Below, one piece after another: positions 1 through 6,644 of a DNA stretch of 12,019 nucleotides. Numbering within the stretch: the first letter of the stretch is position 1; every line of letters starts with the position of its first letter. The notes under the pieces are model-generated. The model saw only the letters and a list, made by a program, of their open reading frames with translations, was not told the DNA's origin and did not search any database. The DNA comes from an uncultured Lachnospiraceae bacterium (GTDB lineage: Bacteria; Bacillota; Clostridia; Lachnospirales; Lachnospiraceae), in contig CAJTSH010000065.1 of the NCBI GenBank assembly GCA_910578885.1, forward strand, positions 1 through 12,019, read 5' to 3'. A program made the translations under genes and the position numbers.

Positions 1-1
1 G

Positions 2-136
2 GAGTGTATTATTTTCCATAAGCACAGGGCTTCCCAGCCGTACCATCAGCATGGGAGGGCCAGGAGTCTGGGGCAGGCGGTGAAGAGTATCAAAGGGCAT
101 GATGTGTTCCAGATGAATGGGAGAAGAAACTTTTGA
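2..136 (+). CDS. C-terminal end of an unrecognised protein (partial)
   Basis: This frame is open from the first bases to a TGA at 134-136 and gives the last 44 residues of a protein whose start lies outside the window. The frame is chosen because its codons mostly end in G or C (AAG, CAC, CAG, CTG, GCG, GTG, ATC), like the GC-rich genes at the right end and unlike the AT-rich block that follows. The other two forward frames stop at about 21 and 90. The tail is basic and polar (motifs HQHGRARSLGQ and KGHDVFQMNGRR) with no membrane segment, and I do not recognise the family. Its stop codon lies inside the -35 box of the next promoter. It is probably a gene of the host element that borders the defence cargo. 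Confidence 0.4.
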   Translation, partial: ECIIFHKHRASQPYHQHGRARSLGQAVKSIKGHDVFQMNGRRNF

Positions 137-160
137 CAGATATTCGAGGTATTATATAAC
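133..160 (+). promoter_or_regulatory. Strong sigma-A-like promoter upstream of a hairpin
   Basis: TTGACA (133-138) is a perfect -35 box and TATAAC (155-160) matches the -10 consensus at five of six positions, with a 16-base spacer. Transcription would start near 166-168, only about 20 bases before the inverted repeat at 186-226. Either the transcript is short, or read-through past the hairpin feeds the helicase gene. Assignment is by consensus match only. Confidence 0.5.
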
Positions 161-185
161 CTGTTAATAAAAGATGAACATAAGG

Positions 186-230
186 CAAGATATAGAGTGA
201 TTTGATAGAAAAAACTCTATATCTTGTTTT
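186..230 (+). terminator. Perfect 13-bp inverted repeat with T-run (terminator or attenuator)
   Basis: The arm at 186-198 (CAAGATATAGAGT) is the exact reverse complement of 214-226, with a 15-base loop, and TTTT follows at 227-230. The stem is AT-rich, so its strength as a terminator is moderate. It lies between two promoters and 150 bases before the helicase start. It could end a transcript from the 133-160 promoter, act as an attenuator, or be a protein-binding site. An ATG at 174 opens an eight-codon reading frame (MNIRQDIE) that ends at 198-200, across the left arm, but it has no clear Shine-Dalgarno. Confidence 0.5.
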
Positions 231-270
231 CGCATATTGGGTAATATCATGATTTTTAAAGAAAATGAAC

Positions 271-298
271 TTGCATATGCTTCTTTTTGAGCTATAAT
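271..298 (+). promoter_or_regulatory. Candidate promoter of the helicase gene
   Basis: A perfect -10 box TATAAT lies at 293-298. Sixteen bases upstream is TTGCAT (271-276), which matches the -35 consensus only in TTG. Transcription would start near 305, about 75 bases before the helicase ATG. An 11-base perfect palindrome (TCGTGACACGA, 333-343) lies downstream of the expected start and could serve as an operator. The call is by consensus only. Confidence 0.45.
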
Positions 299-378
299 AA
301 AAATATATCTTTAATGTAGATATCAATAGATTTCGTGACACGATGATAAAATAAATATAAAGTAGGAGACGAATGTAA

Positions 379-2913
379 ATGGTAGATTTCAAAAGAAAAC
401 TGTCATCAGGGAAAATCAATAGAAAAACCGAGCCGCAAGAATTATATAAAACATTAGATAGAAAGAGTGTGGCGGGTCCTTTGCGACCAGCACAAGAATA
501 TATTCTTGACGAATGGTATCAGAAACATCGTAATGACAAAGATATGATAATAAAATTACATACAGGAGAAGGAAAGACATTAATTGGATTGTTGATATTA
601 CAATCTGTGATTAATTCTAAAGGAGGTCCCTGCTTGTATGTTTGTCCGAATATTTATCTGGTATCGCAAGTATGTGCTGAAGCTGAAAAGTTTGGGATTC
701 CTTGTTGTACTATTGGAACCGACAAACAAATTCCAGATGAGTTTTTAGCCGGAGAAAAGATATTAATTACACATGCACATAAAATATTTAATGGAAGATC
801 TGTCTTTGGTATTGATAATAATTACATTCGTATAGGAACAATTATTTTAGATGATTCCCATGCCTGTGCAGATGTGATAAAAGAGGCGTTTACAATTACT
901 ATTACCAAAAGAGATAATGAGTCACTTTATCAAAAAATAATATCTCTATTTTATGATGATTTGATTGAACAAGGTGAAGGAAGTTTTATGGATATTCAAT
1001 CCGGAGATTATGAAACCTTTATGCCAGTACCATATTGGAGTTGGATGGATAAAAGATTAGAGGTATTAAAAATACTATCTGAATTTTGTGGTGAAAGCTG
1101 TATTCAATATGTATGGCCGCTTATGAGGGACAAAATTAAGGAGTATTGCTGTTATATTTCTGGAAGTGTAATTGAAATATCCCCATACAATCCTAATGCG
1201 GATGTATTTGGCTCTTTTTCAAAAGCGAATCATAGGATTCTTATGTCTGCAACCACGCAGGATGATGCTTTCTTTGTTAAGGGGCTTTCATTTAGTGCTA
1301 ATGCAGTAAAATTTCCATTGATTAATAGTGAGCAAAAATGGTCCGGCGAAAAAATGATTATATTACCCTCTCTTATTGATGATGAATGTGATCGAGATTT
1401 AGTTGTTACTAAATTTGGGAAAATGGATAACAAAAAATTTGGTATGGTAGCCTTAGTGCCAAATACGAAACGTGCCAATCATTATAAAAATCTGGGGGCA
1501 ATATGTGTAGACAGAGAAAATATTTTTTCGATTATAGAGAAGCTAAAGAGAAAGGAATTTGGACATATTGTTGTTATAAATAATCGCTATGATGGTATCG
1601 ACCTACCGGATGAAAGCTGTCGCATATTAATTATGGATTCTATGCCATTTTTTAATAGCCTTTCTGATAAATATGAAGAAAAGTGTAGACCTAACAGTGA
1701 AATAATTAATAAGCGTATAGCGCAAAAAATCGAACAGGGAATGGGGCGGGGTGTTCGTGGAGAAAAAGATTATTGTGCTATTTTGGTTATTGGTTCAGAT
1801 ATTGTTAAATTTATGCGTAGTGTGACCACTAATAAATACTTTTCTGATCAAACTCAAAAACAAATAGATATTGGGCTAGAGATTACAAAAATGGCTCAAG
1901 ATGAACAGGATTCGGATGAGTCCCCGATTAAACAAGTTATTTCATTGATTAAACAAATGTTAAATCGTGATGAAGGATGGAAAGAATACTATACTGATGA
2001 AATGGATTCCATTGAAAATAAAATTGAAAATACTACAATGTACGAGCGTCTGTTAGAAGAGTCACGTATTGAAAAATTGTATTGTGATGAGGAATATGAA
2101 AAGGCCATTGCAGATATGCAAAAATTTATTGATAATTTGCAAAAGGACGAATTAGAGAGGGGATGGTATTTGCAACAACTTGCTAGGTATAACTACCCTA
2201 TTTATAAAGAAAAGTCTATTCAATTGCAAAAAGCGGCTTTTAAATGTAACGCTCAATTATTAAAACCCAAAACAGGCATTACCTATACAAAAGTTTCATA
2301 CATACATGAAAACAGATTAAAGAGAATACATACTTTCTTTAAAAAATATGAAAATTATAGTGAATTAGTGTTGGCAGTTGATGAGATATTGGATAATTTA
2401 TCCTTCGGAATGGAGGCGGAAAAATTTGAAGCTGCCCTAAAAATAGTTGGAGAATTATTGGGTTATATAAGCCAGCGTCCTGACAAAGAAATTAGAAAAG
2501 GTCCAGATAATTTATGGTGTGGAGCAAATAATCTGTATAGTTTTTTTGAATGCAAGAGTGAAGTAGAGGATACCCGTGCAGAGATAAGCAAGCATGAAGC
2601 AGGTCAAATGAATAATCATTGTGCTTGGTTTGAGGAACAATATGGATTGGAGGCAAGTGTAAATAGGTTTTTAATTATTCCAACTAAAAACTTATCTTAT
2701 TGTGCAGATTTTACGCATGACGTAAGGGTGATACGGCGCGGTAAATTGAAATTACTAAAGGATAATATTAAGAGATTTATTAAGGAATTGAAGCCATATG
2801 AATTATCAGAAGTTTCCGATTCGACCCTGCAACAGCTTTTGGATTTGCATAAATTGAACATTTATGATTTAGTTGAAACATATTCGGAAAATTACTTTCA
2901 CAAAAATAAGTAA
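379..2913 (+). CDS. SF2 helicase with C-terminal PD-(D/E)XK-like nuclease domain
   Basis: An 844-residue protein predicted to couple ATP-driven work on nucleic acid to cleavage. Superfamily 2 helicase motifs are visible: motif I (LHTGEGKT, 60-67), a Walker B variant LDDSH (157-161) instead of DEAH, SAT (290-292), GIDLP (406-410) and a motif VI-like QGMGRGVRG (453-461). A charged, probably helical linker of about 200 residues follows (roughly 500-690). The C-terminal part has GPD (D710), then FFECKSE (E724, K726) and AGQM (Q743), the D-ExK pattern of restriction-endonuclease-fold nucleases. The start is fixed by AGGAG at 364-368, ten bases before the ATG; the ATG at 373 is followed at once by a stop. 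It lies 69 bases upstream of hsdM, same strand, and is likely co-transcribed. The gene is markedly AT-rich. A role as an additional anti-phage or restriction component is inferred. The nuclease call rests on motifs only, and I do not recognise a named family. Confidence 0.8.
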   Translation: MVDFKRKLSSGKINRKTEPQELYKTLDRKSVAGPLRPAQEYILDEWYQKHRNDKDMIIKLHTGEGKTLIGLLILQSVINSKGGPCLYVCPNIYLVSQVCAEAEKFGIPCCTIGTDKQIPDEFLAGEKILITHAHKIFNGRSVFGIDNNYIRIGTIILDDSHACADVIKEAFTITITKRDNESLYQKIISLFYDDLIEQGEGSFMDIQSGDYETFMPVPYWSWMDKRLEVLKILSEFCGESCIQYVWPLMRDKIKEYCCYISGSVIEISPYNPNADVFGSFSKANHRILMSATTQDDAFFVKGLSFSANAVKFPLINSEQKWSGEKMIILPSLIDDECDRDLVVTKFGKMDNKKFGMVALVPNTKRANHYKNLGAICVDRENIFSIIEKLKRKEFGHIVVINNRYDGIDLPDESCRILIMDSMPFFNSLSDKYEEKCRPNSEIINKRIAQKIEQGMGRGVRGEKDYCAILVIGSDIVKFMRSVTTNKYFSDQTQKQIDIGLEITKMAQDEQDSDESPIKQVISLIKQMLNRDEGWKEYYTDEMDSIENKIENTTMYERLLEESRIEKLYCDEEYEKAIADMQKFIDNLQKDELERGWYLQQLARYNYPIYKEKSIQLQKAAFKCNAQLLKPKTGITYTKVSYIHENRLKRIHTFFKKYENYSELVLAVDEILDNLSFGMEAEKFEAALKIVGELLGYISQRPDKEIRKGPDNLWCGANNLYSFFECKSEVEDTRAEISKHEAGQMNNHCAWFEEQYGLEASVNRFLIIPTKNLSYCADFTHDVRVIRRGKLKLLKDNIKRFIKELKPYELSEVSDSTLQQLLDLHKLNIYDLVETYSENYFHKNK

Positions 2914-2972
2914 GTTGTAAGTCATATTTTAGAAGGGGCTTATAAGAGTAATTTTGAATTTCTATGTAGCAT

Positions 2973-2978
2973 GGAGGT
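2973..2978 (+). promoter_or_regulatory. Ribosome binding site that decides the hsdM start
   Basis: GGAGGT lies directly after an in-frame ATG at 2971 and four bases before a second in-frame ATG at 2983. A Shine-Dalgarno can only serve the downstream ATG, so hsdM most likely starts at 2983. The protein then begins MAVGTTNVGFEEKLW, which fits the usual HsdM N-terminus. Confidence 0.7.
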
Positions 2979-2982
2979 AAAT

Positions 2983-4497
2983 ATGGCGGTAGGAACTACT
3001 AATGTAGGATTTGAAGAGAAGTTATGGCAGGCAGCGGATAAATTGCGTTCTAATATGGATGCGGCAGAGTATAAGCATGTGGTGTTAGGACTTATATTTT
3101 TGAAATATGTATCAGATTCTTTTGAAGAAAAGTATCAGGCTTTATTGGAAGAAGGATATGGTGATGAGGAAGACAGAGATGAATATTTGGCAGATAACAT
3201 TTTCTGGGTTCCCAAGGAAGCAAGATGGTCAGAAATCCAAAAACATGCCACCAATGCGGATATAGGCAGTGTAATTGACCATGCAATGGAAACATTAGAA
3301 AACGAAAATAACACTTTAAAGGGTGTTTTGACAAAGAATTATTCAAGAGCAGAACTTGATAAAACACGTTTGGGAGAATTGGTAACTTTATTTACAAATA
3401 TAGAGGTTGGTTCAACTGCAGCGCAAGAAAGAGATGTCCTGGGGCGTGTATATGAATATTTTTTGAGTAAATTTGCAAGTGCGGAAGGTAAGTTGGGGGG
3501 AGAATTTTATACGCCGTCTTGTATTGTAAGAACTTTGGTGGAGATGATTGAGCCGTTTGAAGGGCAGATCCTTGATCCGGCGTGTGGAAGTGGTGGTATG
3601 TTTTGCCAGTCAGCCCGATTTGTAAAAGAACATCAGGGGAATATCAGGGATATTTCCATTTTTGGACAGGAGAGTAATCCAACAACGTGGAAATTGGCAA
3701 AGATGAATCTGGCAATCCGTCAGTTGGAGGCAAATCTTGGCAGGCATAATGCGGATTCATTTCACGATGATCAGCATAAGATGTTGAAGGCAAATTATAT
3801 TTTAGCGAATCCGCCATTTAATGTATCAGATTGGGGTGGAGAGAGGTTACAAGATGATATTCGTTGGAAATATGGAATCCCACCCGTTGGTAATGCCAAC
3901 TTTGCATGGTTGCAGCATATGATTCACCATTTGAGTCCGGCGGGCGGAGTATGTGGGACAGTATTGGCAAATGGTTCTTTGAGTTCTAATACATCCAATG
4001 AGGGAAATATCAGGAAAAACATGATTATAGGAGATGTCGTTGAATGTATTGTGGCAATGCCAGGGCAATTGTTTTATTCCACCGGGATTCCGGTATCCCT
4101 TTGGATTTTACGGAAAGGAAAAACAGAGCAATCCCAAAATAAAGTTCTTTTTATAGATGCAAGAAAATTGGGTCATATGATAGACCGAAAAGTTCGGGAA
4201 TTATCAGAGGTTGATATTAGGAAAATTGCGGATACATACCAGAATTGGAGACAGGGAAAAGAATATGAGGATATTCAGGGATTCTGTAAAGAAGCAACAA
4301 TAAAAGAGATAGATGGACAAGACTATATTTTGACTCCGGGGAGATATGTAGGGATAGAAGAGCAGGAAGATGACGGAGAATCTTTTGAAGATAAAATGAA
4401 AAGACTTACTTCTGAACTGTCAGGGATGTTTAAAGAATCTGTTGAACTTCAAGAGAAAATTAAGAAAAGATTAGGAGCAATGGGATATGAAATTTAA
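2983..4497 (+). CDS. hsdM: Type I restriction-modification DNA methyltransferase subunit (HsdM)
   Basis: A 504-residue adenine-N6 methyltransferase subunit that transfers a methyl group from S-adenosylmethionine to adenines in the site chosen by HsdS. It works as M2S and as part of the R2M2S restriction complex. The N-terminal helical HsdM domain is typical (KLWQAADKLRSNMDAAEYKH near the start). The catalytic domain shows GEFYTP (173-178), SAM-binding motif I DPACGSGGM (198-206) and catalytic motif IV NPPF (276-279), the signature of N6-adenine enzymes. Length is normal and all key motifs are intact. The start is taken at 2983 rather than 2971 because GGAGGT lies between the two ATGs. The stop overlaps the hsdS start by 11 nt, implying translational coupling. 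It is more GC-rich than the helicase gene before it. The sequence style, together with the HsdR, suggests the type IC (EcoR124-like) group. Confidence 0.96.
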   Translation: MAVGTTNVGFEEKLWQAADKLRSNMDAAEYKHVVLGLIFLKYVSDSFEEKYQALLEEGYGDEEDRDEYLADNIFWVPKEARWSEIQKHATNADIGSVIDHAMETLENENNTLKGVLTKNYSRAELDKTRLGELVTLFTNIEVGSTAAQERDVLGRVYEYFLSKFASAEGKLGGEFYTPSCIVRTLVEMIEPFEGQILDPACGSGGMFCQSARFVKEHQGNIRDISIFGQESNPTTWKLAKMNLAIRQLEANLGRHNADSFHDDQHKMLKANYILANPPFNVSDWGGERLQDDIRWKYGIPPVGNANFAWLQHMIHHLSPAGGVCGTVLANGSLSSNTSNEGNIRKNMIIGDVVECIVAMPGQLFYSTGIPVSLWILRKGKTEQSQNKVLFIDARKLGHMIDRKVRELSEVDIRKIADTYQNWRQGKEYEDIQGFCKEATIKEIDGQDYILTPGRYVGIEEQEDDGESFEDKMKRLTSELSGMFKESVELQEKIKKRLGAMGYEI

Positions 4498-5650
4498 TTC
4501 GTATAAGCTTCAAGATGTATGTGATTTTATAGATTATCGTGGAAAAACACCCACTAAAACAAAAAGTGGAGTACCATTAGTTACTGCAAAAATAATAAAA
4601 AATGGTGTAATCATGGCACCCCAAGAGTTTATTGCAGAAGAAAATTATGATGAATGGATGCGGCGAGGAATTCCCCAAAAAGGAGACATTGTTTTTACGA
4701 CAGAGGCACCATTAGGAGAAGTGGCGGAAATTAAAACGGATGACAAATTGGCTTTTGCACAAAGAGTAATTATAATGGAGCCTAAAAAGGAGTATTTAAA
4801 TAATCACTATTTTCTATATGCTTTACAAGATAAAAAACTCAAGAATTGTATTGCAACAAGAGCATCGGGGACTACAGTTATTGGGATTAAATCGGCTGAA
4901 TTAAAAAAAATTATAATTGATTTGCCGTCTATACAGATACAAGAGAAAATTGCGGATATATTATATTTGCTGGACGAAAAAATAGCCATAAATGTTGCAG
5001 TAAACGATAATTTACAAGAGCAGGCTTTCGCTCTATTTGACCAACTTATGCTGGATGCAGGCGATTCAAAATGTTTAGTGACAGAGATAGCTTACATCAA
5101 TCCCAAACGTCCGCTTAAAAAAAATCAAATGGCACGCTGCATTGATATGTCACAGCTCTCAACCACTGGTTCATTCCCTTCTGGCTGGGAAATGAAGTCA
5201 TTCAACGGGGGAATGCGCTTTACAAATGGTGATACCATTTTGGCTAGAATTACACCTTGCCTTGAAAATGGCAAAACGGCCTACATCAATTTTCTTGATG
5301 ATAAGGAGATTGCATTTGGCTCAACAGAGTATATTGTCCTTGCTCCAAAGGAAGGTGTACCGCCAGAATATCTATATTGTCTTGCACGTTATCCTGCGTT
5401 TGTTGACTATGCAGTTAAAAATATGAATGGCAGTAGTGGACGGCAGCGTGTATCAGCAGATACTATTGGCCAATTTGTAATAAACTGTCCAAACGAAGAT
5501 GATTTGATGGACTTCGGCAATATTGCCTCCACACTTTTTATGAAAATGAAAAGCAATTCGCTTGAAAACCTTAGATTGGCATCCCTTAGGGATGCACTTC
5601 TCCCCAAACTCATGTCCGGTGAAATTGATGTGTCCAATATTGAGTTTTAA
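4487..5650 (+). CDS. hsdS: Type I restriction-modification specificity subunit (HsdS)
   Basis: A 387-residue DNA-recognition subunit that sets the bipartite target of both methylation and cleavage. It has the usual two-repeat plan: target recognition domain 1 (about 1-150), a central conserved helix (about 151-190, IQEKIADILYLLDEKI), target recognition domain 2 (about 195-335, with GDTILARITPCLENGKTA and SGRQRVS) and a C-terminal helix (about 340-378, LRDALLPKLMSGEI). Length is normal and both halves are intact. It begins inside the end of hsdM. The second half is richer in GC than the first (hand counts on sample 60-base lines: about 35-50% against about 30-43%), which suggests that target domain 2 was acquired by recombination. 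No second hsdS, partial hsdS or recombinase is present, so switching by inversion is not indicated here. The recognition sequence cannot be read from the protein. Confidence 0.95.
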   Translation: MKFNSYKLQDVCDFIDYRGKTPTKTKSGVPLVTAKIIKNGVIMAPQEFIAEENYDEWMRRGIPQKGDIVFTTEAPLGEVAEIKTDDKLAFAQRVIIMEPKKEYLNNHYFLYALQDKKLKNCIATRASGTTVIGIKSAELKKIIIDLPSIQIQEKIADILYLLDEKIAINVAVNDNLQEQAFALFDQLMLDAGDSKCLVTEIAYINPKRPLKKNQMARCIDMSQLSTTGSFPSGWEMKSFNGGMRFTNGDTILARITPCLENGKTAYINFLDDKEIAFGSTEYIVLAPKEGVPPEYLYCLARYPAFVDYAVKNMNGSSGRQRVSADTIGQFVINCPNEDDLMDFGNIASTLFMKMKSNSLENLRLASLRDALLPKLMSGEIDVSNIEF

Positions 5651-5779
5651 GTTGCCATGAGTAGATTTGAAAACGCCGGTACGTTAAGTAACTTCTTCTG
5701 TATATTTCCATTTCCGATGCGTCAGTAAAATCTTGTTTCCATTTGGCGGCAATATTTAAGTTAGGCATAAGAAAACTTT

Positions 5780-5786
5780 AGAGGTG
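5780..5786 (+). promoter_or_regulatory. Ribosome binding site that decides the start of the membrane-protein gene
   Basis: AGAGGTG (5780-5786) is a good Shine-Dalgarno nine bases before the ATG at 5796. The upstream in-frame GTG at 5784 lies inside this site, so starting there would leave the gene without a binding site. Confidence 0.6.
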
Positions 5787-5795
5787 ATTATCGTA

Positions 5796-6161
5796 ATGAA
5801 AAGTATATTCAAAAGATTTATAAATTGGGTAAAACTTCGCATTTATGAAATATTGTATGTTCTGTTACTGATGTTTCTTTCAAGTTATATTGTGGTTAAT
5901 TGGGAAAAATGTATTACAATGAAATTTTTTGAACAATTTGATGGGAACAATATTTTATTTCTTATTTGGATAGTGTTGTTTATATTGCCATTTTATGACG
6001 TAGAAGCGAAAGGATGGAAATTTCGTAGAAAGGGGATAGAGGATACAAGAAAACAGTTTGAAAATGCCGAGAATACATTCCGGCAGAATCAAATAAATAA
6101 TTTTAGAGATGATATACAAACTCAAAATTCAGACGAAATAGATGGGGGTGGCAGTCAATGA
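5796..6161 (+). CDS. Small two-helix membrane protein of unknown function, cargo of the type I locus
   Basis: A 121-residue protein that I do not recognise. The N-terminus is basic (K2, K6, R7, K13, R15). Two hydrophobic stretches follow, at about 17-36 and 52-68, then a hydrophilic, probably helical tail of some 50 residues (69-121) rich in Asn, Gln, Asp and Glu and ending in GGGSQ. By the positive-inside rule both ends should be cytoplasmic, so this is a hairpin-type inner membrane protein with a cytosolic tail. It lies 145 bases after hsdS and overlaps the next gene by ATGA, so the two are probably translated together and may act together. The GC content is low. Position between hsdS and hsdR is where type I loci often carry extra anti-phage genes. 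A membrane-acting effector or anchor is an inference only. Confidence 0.75.
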   Translation: MKSIFKRFINWVKLRIYEILYVLLLMFLSSYIVVNWEKCITMKFFEQFDGNNILFLIWIVLFILPFYDVEAKGWKFRRKGIEDTRKQFENAENTFRQNQINNFRDDIQTQNSDEIDGGGSQ

Positions 6162-6487
6162 TAAATTATCAAAGTAAGCAAATTGTAATTGACGCATTGA
6201 TTAAGGTGATTAATGCTGCGCCTGGGTTATATTCCCAAAGAAATTATTTGTATCACCAAACATATCAAAATAGTGATATATCTATGCAAGAATTTAATAC
6301 ATGGGTGGATTATGCCAACCAAATACTTGATATTTCGTATAATCATATTGGGTATAATGCTATTTTAACAACCAAAATAGCAATTGGACAATTATCATCC
6401 CAACATGGAGCTTCTTTTATACAGCGTGTAGATCAAATTAAACGAGAACTTCTTAATTTGGCGCAGTTAATTTTGCAGTATCAATAG
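6158..6487 (+). CDS. Small soluble protein of unknown function, partner of the upstream membrane protein
   Basis: A 109-residue protein with no signal peptide or membrane segment, probably mostly alpha-helical. I do not recognise the family. It contains R28-N-Y-L-Y-H33, which fits the RX4-6H pattern of HEPN ribonucleases including the polar residue after Arg. The motif is unusually close to the N-terminus for a HEPN fold and may be chance. Other visible features are several aromatic residues (Y25, Y30, Y32, Y36, W49, Y52) and a C-terminal helix (about 88-108). The ATG overlaps the stop of the membrane-protein gene by four bases, and a GGGGGTGG stretch 8-15 bases upstream is a possible Shine-Dalgarno. 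A terminator overlaps its 3' end. The two small genes look like a co-expressed pair inserted between hsdS and hsdR. Confidence 0.75.
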   Translation: MINYQSKQIVIDALIKVINAAPGLYSQRNYLYHQTYQNSDISMQEFNTWVDYANQILDISYNHIGYNAILTTKIAIGQLSSQHGASFIQRVDQIKRELLNLAQLILQYQ

Positions 6488-6506
6488 TATTGCGAACTGT
6501 TTTTTT
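6464..6506 (+). terminator. Predicted Rho-independent terminator between the cargo genes and hsdR
   Basis: CAGTT (6464-6468) pairs with AACTG (6495-6499). Inside it, GCAGTAT (6475-6481) pairs with GTATTGC (6487-6493), with two G-T pairs. Seven T follow directly (6500-6506). The hairpin overlaps the last codons of the 109-residue gene. It would end most transcripts from the hsdM side before hsdR. Confidence 0.6.
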
Positions 6507-6562
6507 ATCGGACTACCGGAAAAATAAATTTATAAATGTTAATTGATTAGATATTAAAACTA

Positions 6563-6590
6563 TTGGAGCAATAAGTTAAATAGTCATTAT
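6563..6590 (+). promoter_or_regulatory. Weak candidate promoter for hsdR
   Basis: TTGGAG (6563-6568) and CATTAT (6585-6590) are spaced by 16 bases, 55 bases before the hsdR ATG. Both boxes match the consensus only in part. A promoter is expected in this 157-base AT-rich leader because of the terminator before it, but this exact site is uncertain. Confidence 0.25.
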
Positions 6591-6644
6591 GAAATTGATT
6601 TATCTGCGAAGACCTAAATCACAAGAGAGAAGGAAATAAATGAA

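Noticed and set aside
2971..2982. Start of hsdM at the first in-frame ATG
   Set aside because: The GGAGGT ribosome binding site lies after this ATG and serves the second ATG at 2983.
5784..5795. GTG start of the membrane-protein gene
   Set aside because: The GTG is part of the AGAGGTG ribosome binding site that serves the ATG at 5796.
4487..5795. Phase-variable, invertible hsdS
   Set aside because: There is only one hsdS, with no silent half-gene, no recombinase and no long inverted repeat seen in or next to it.
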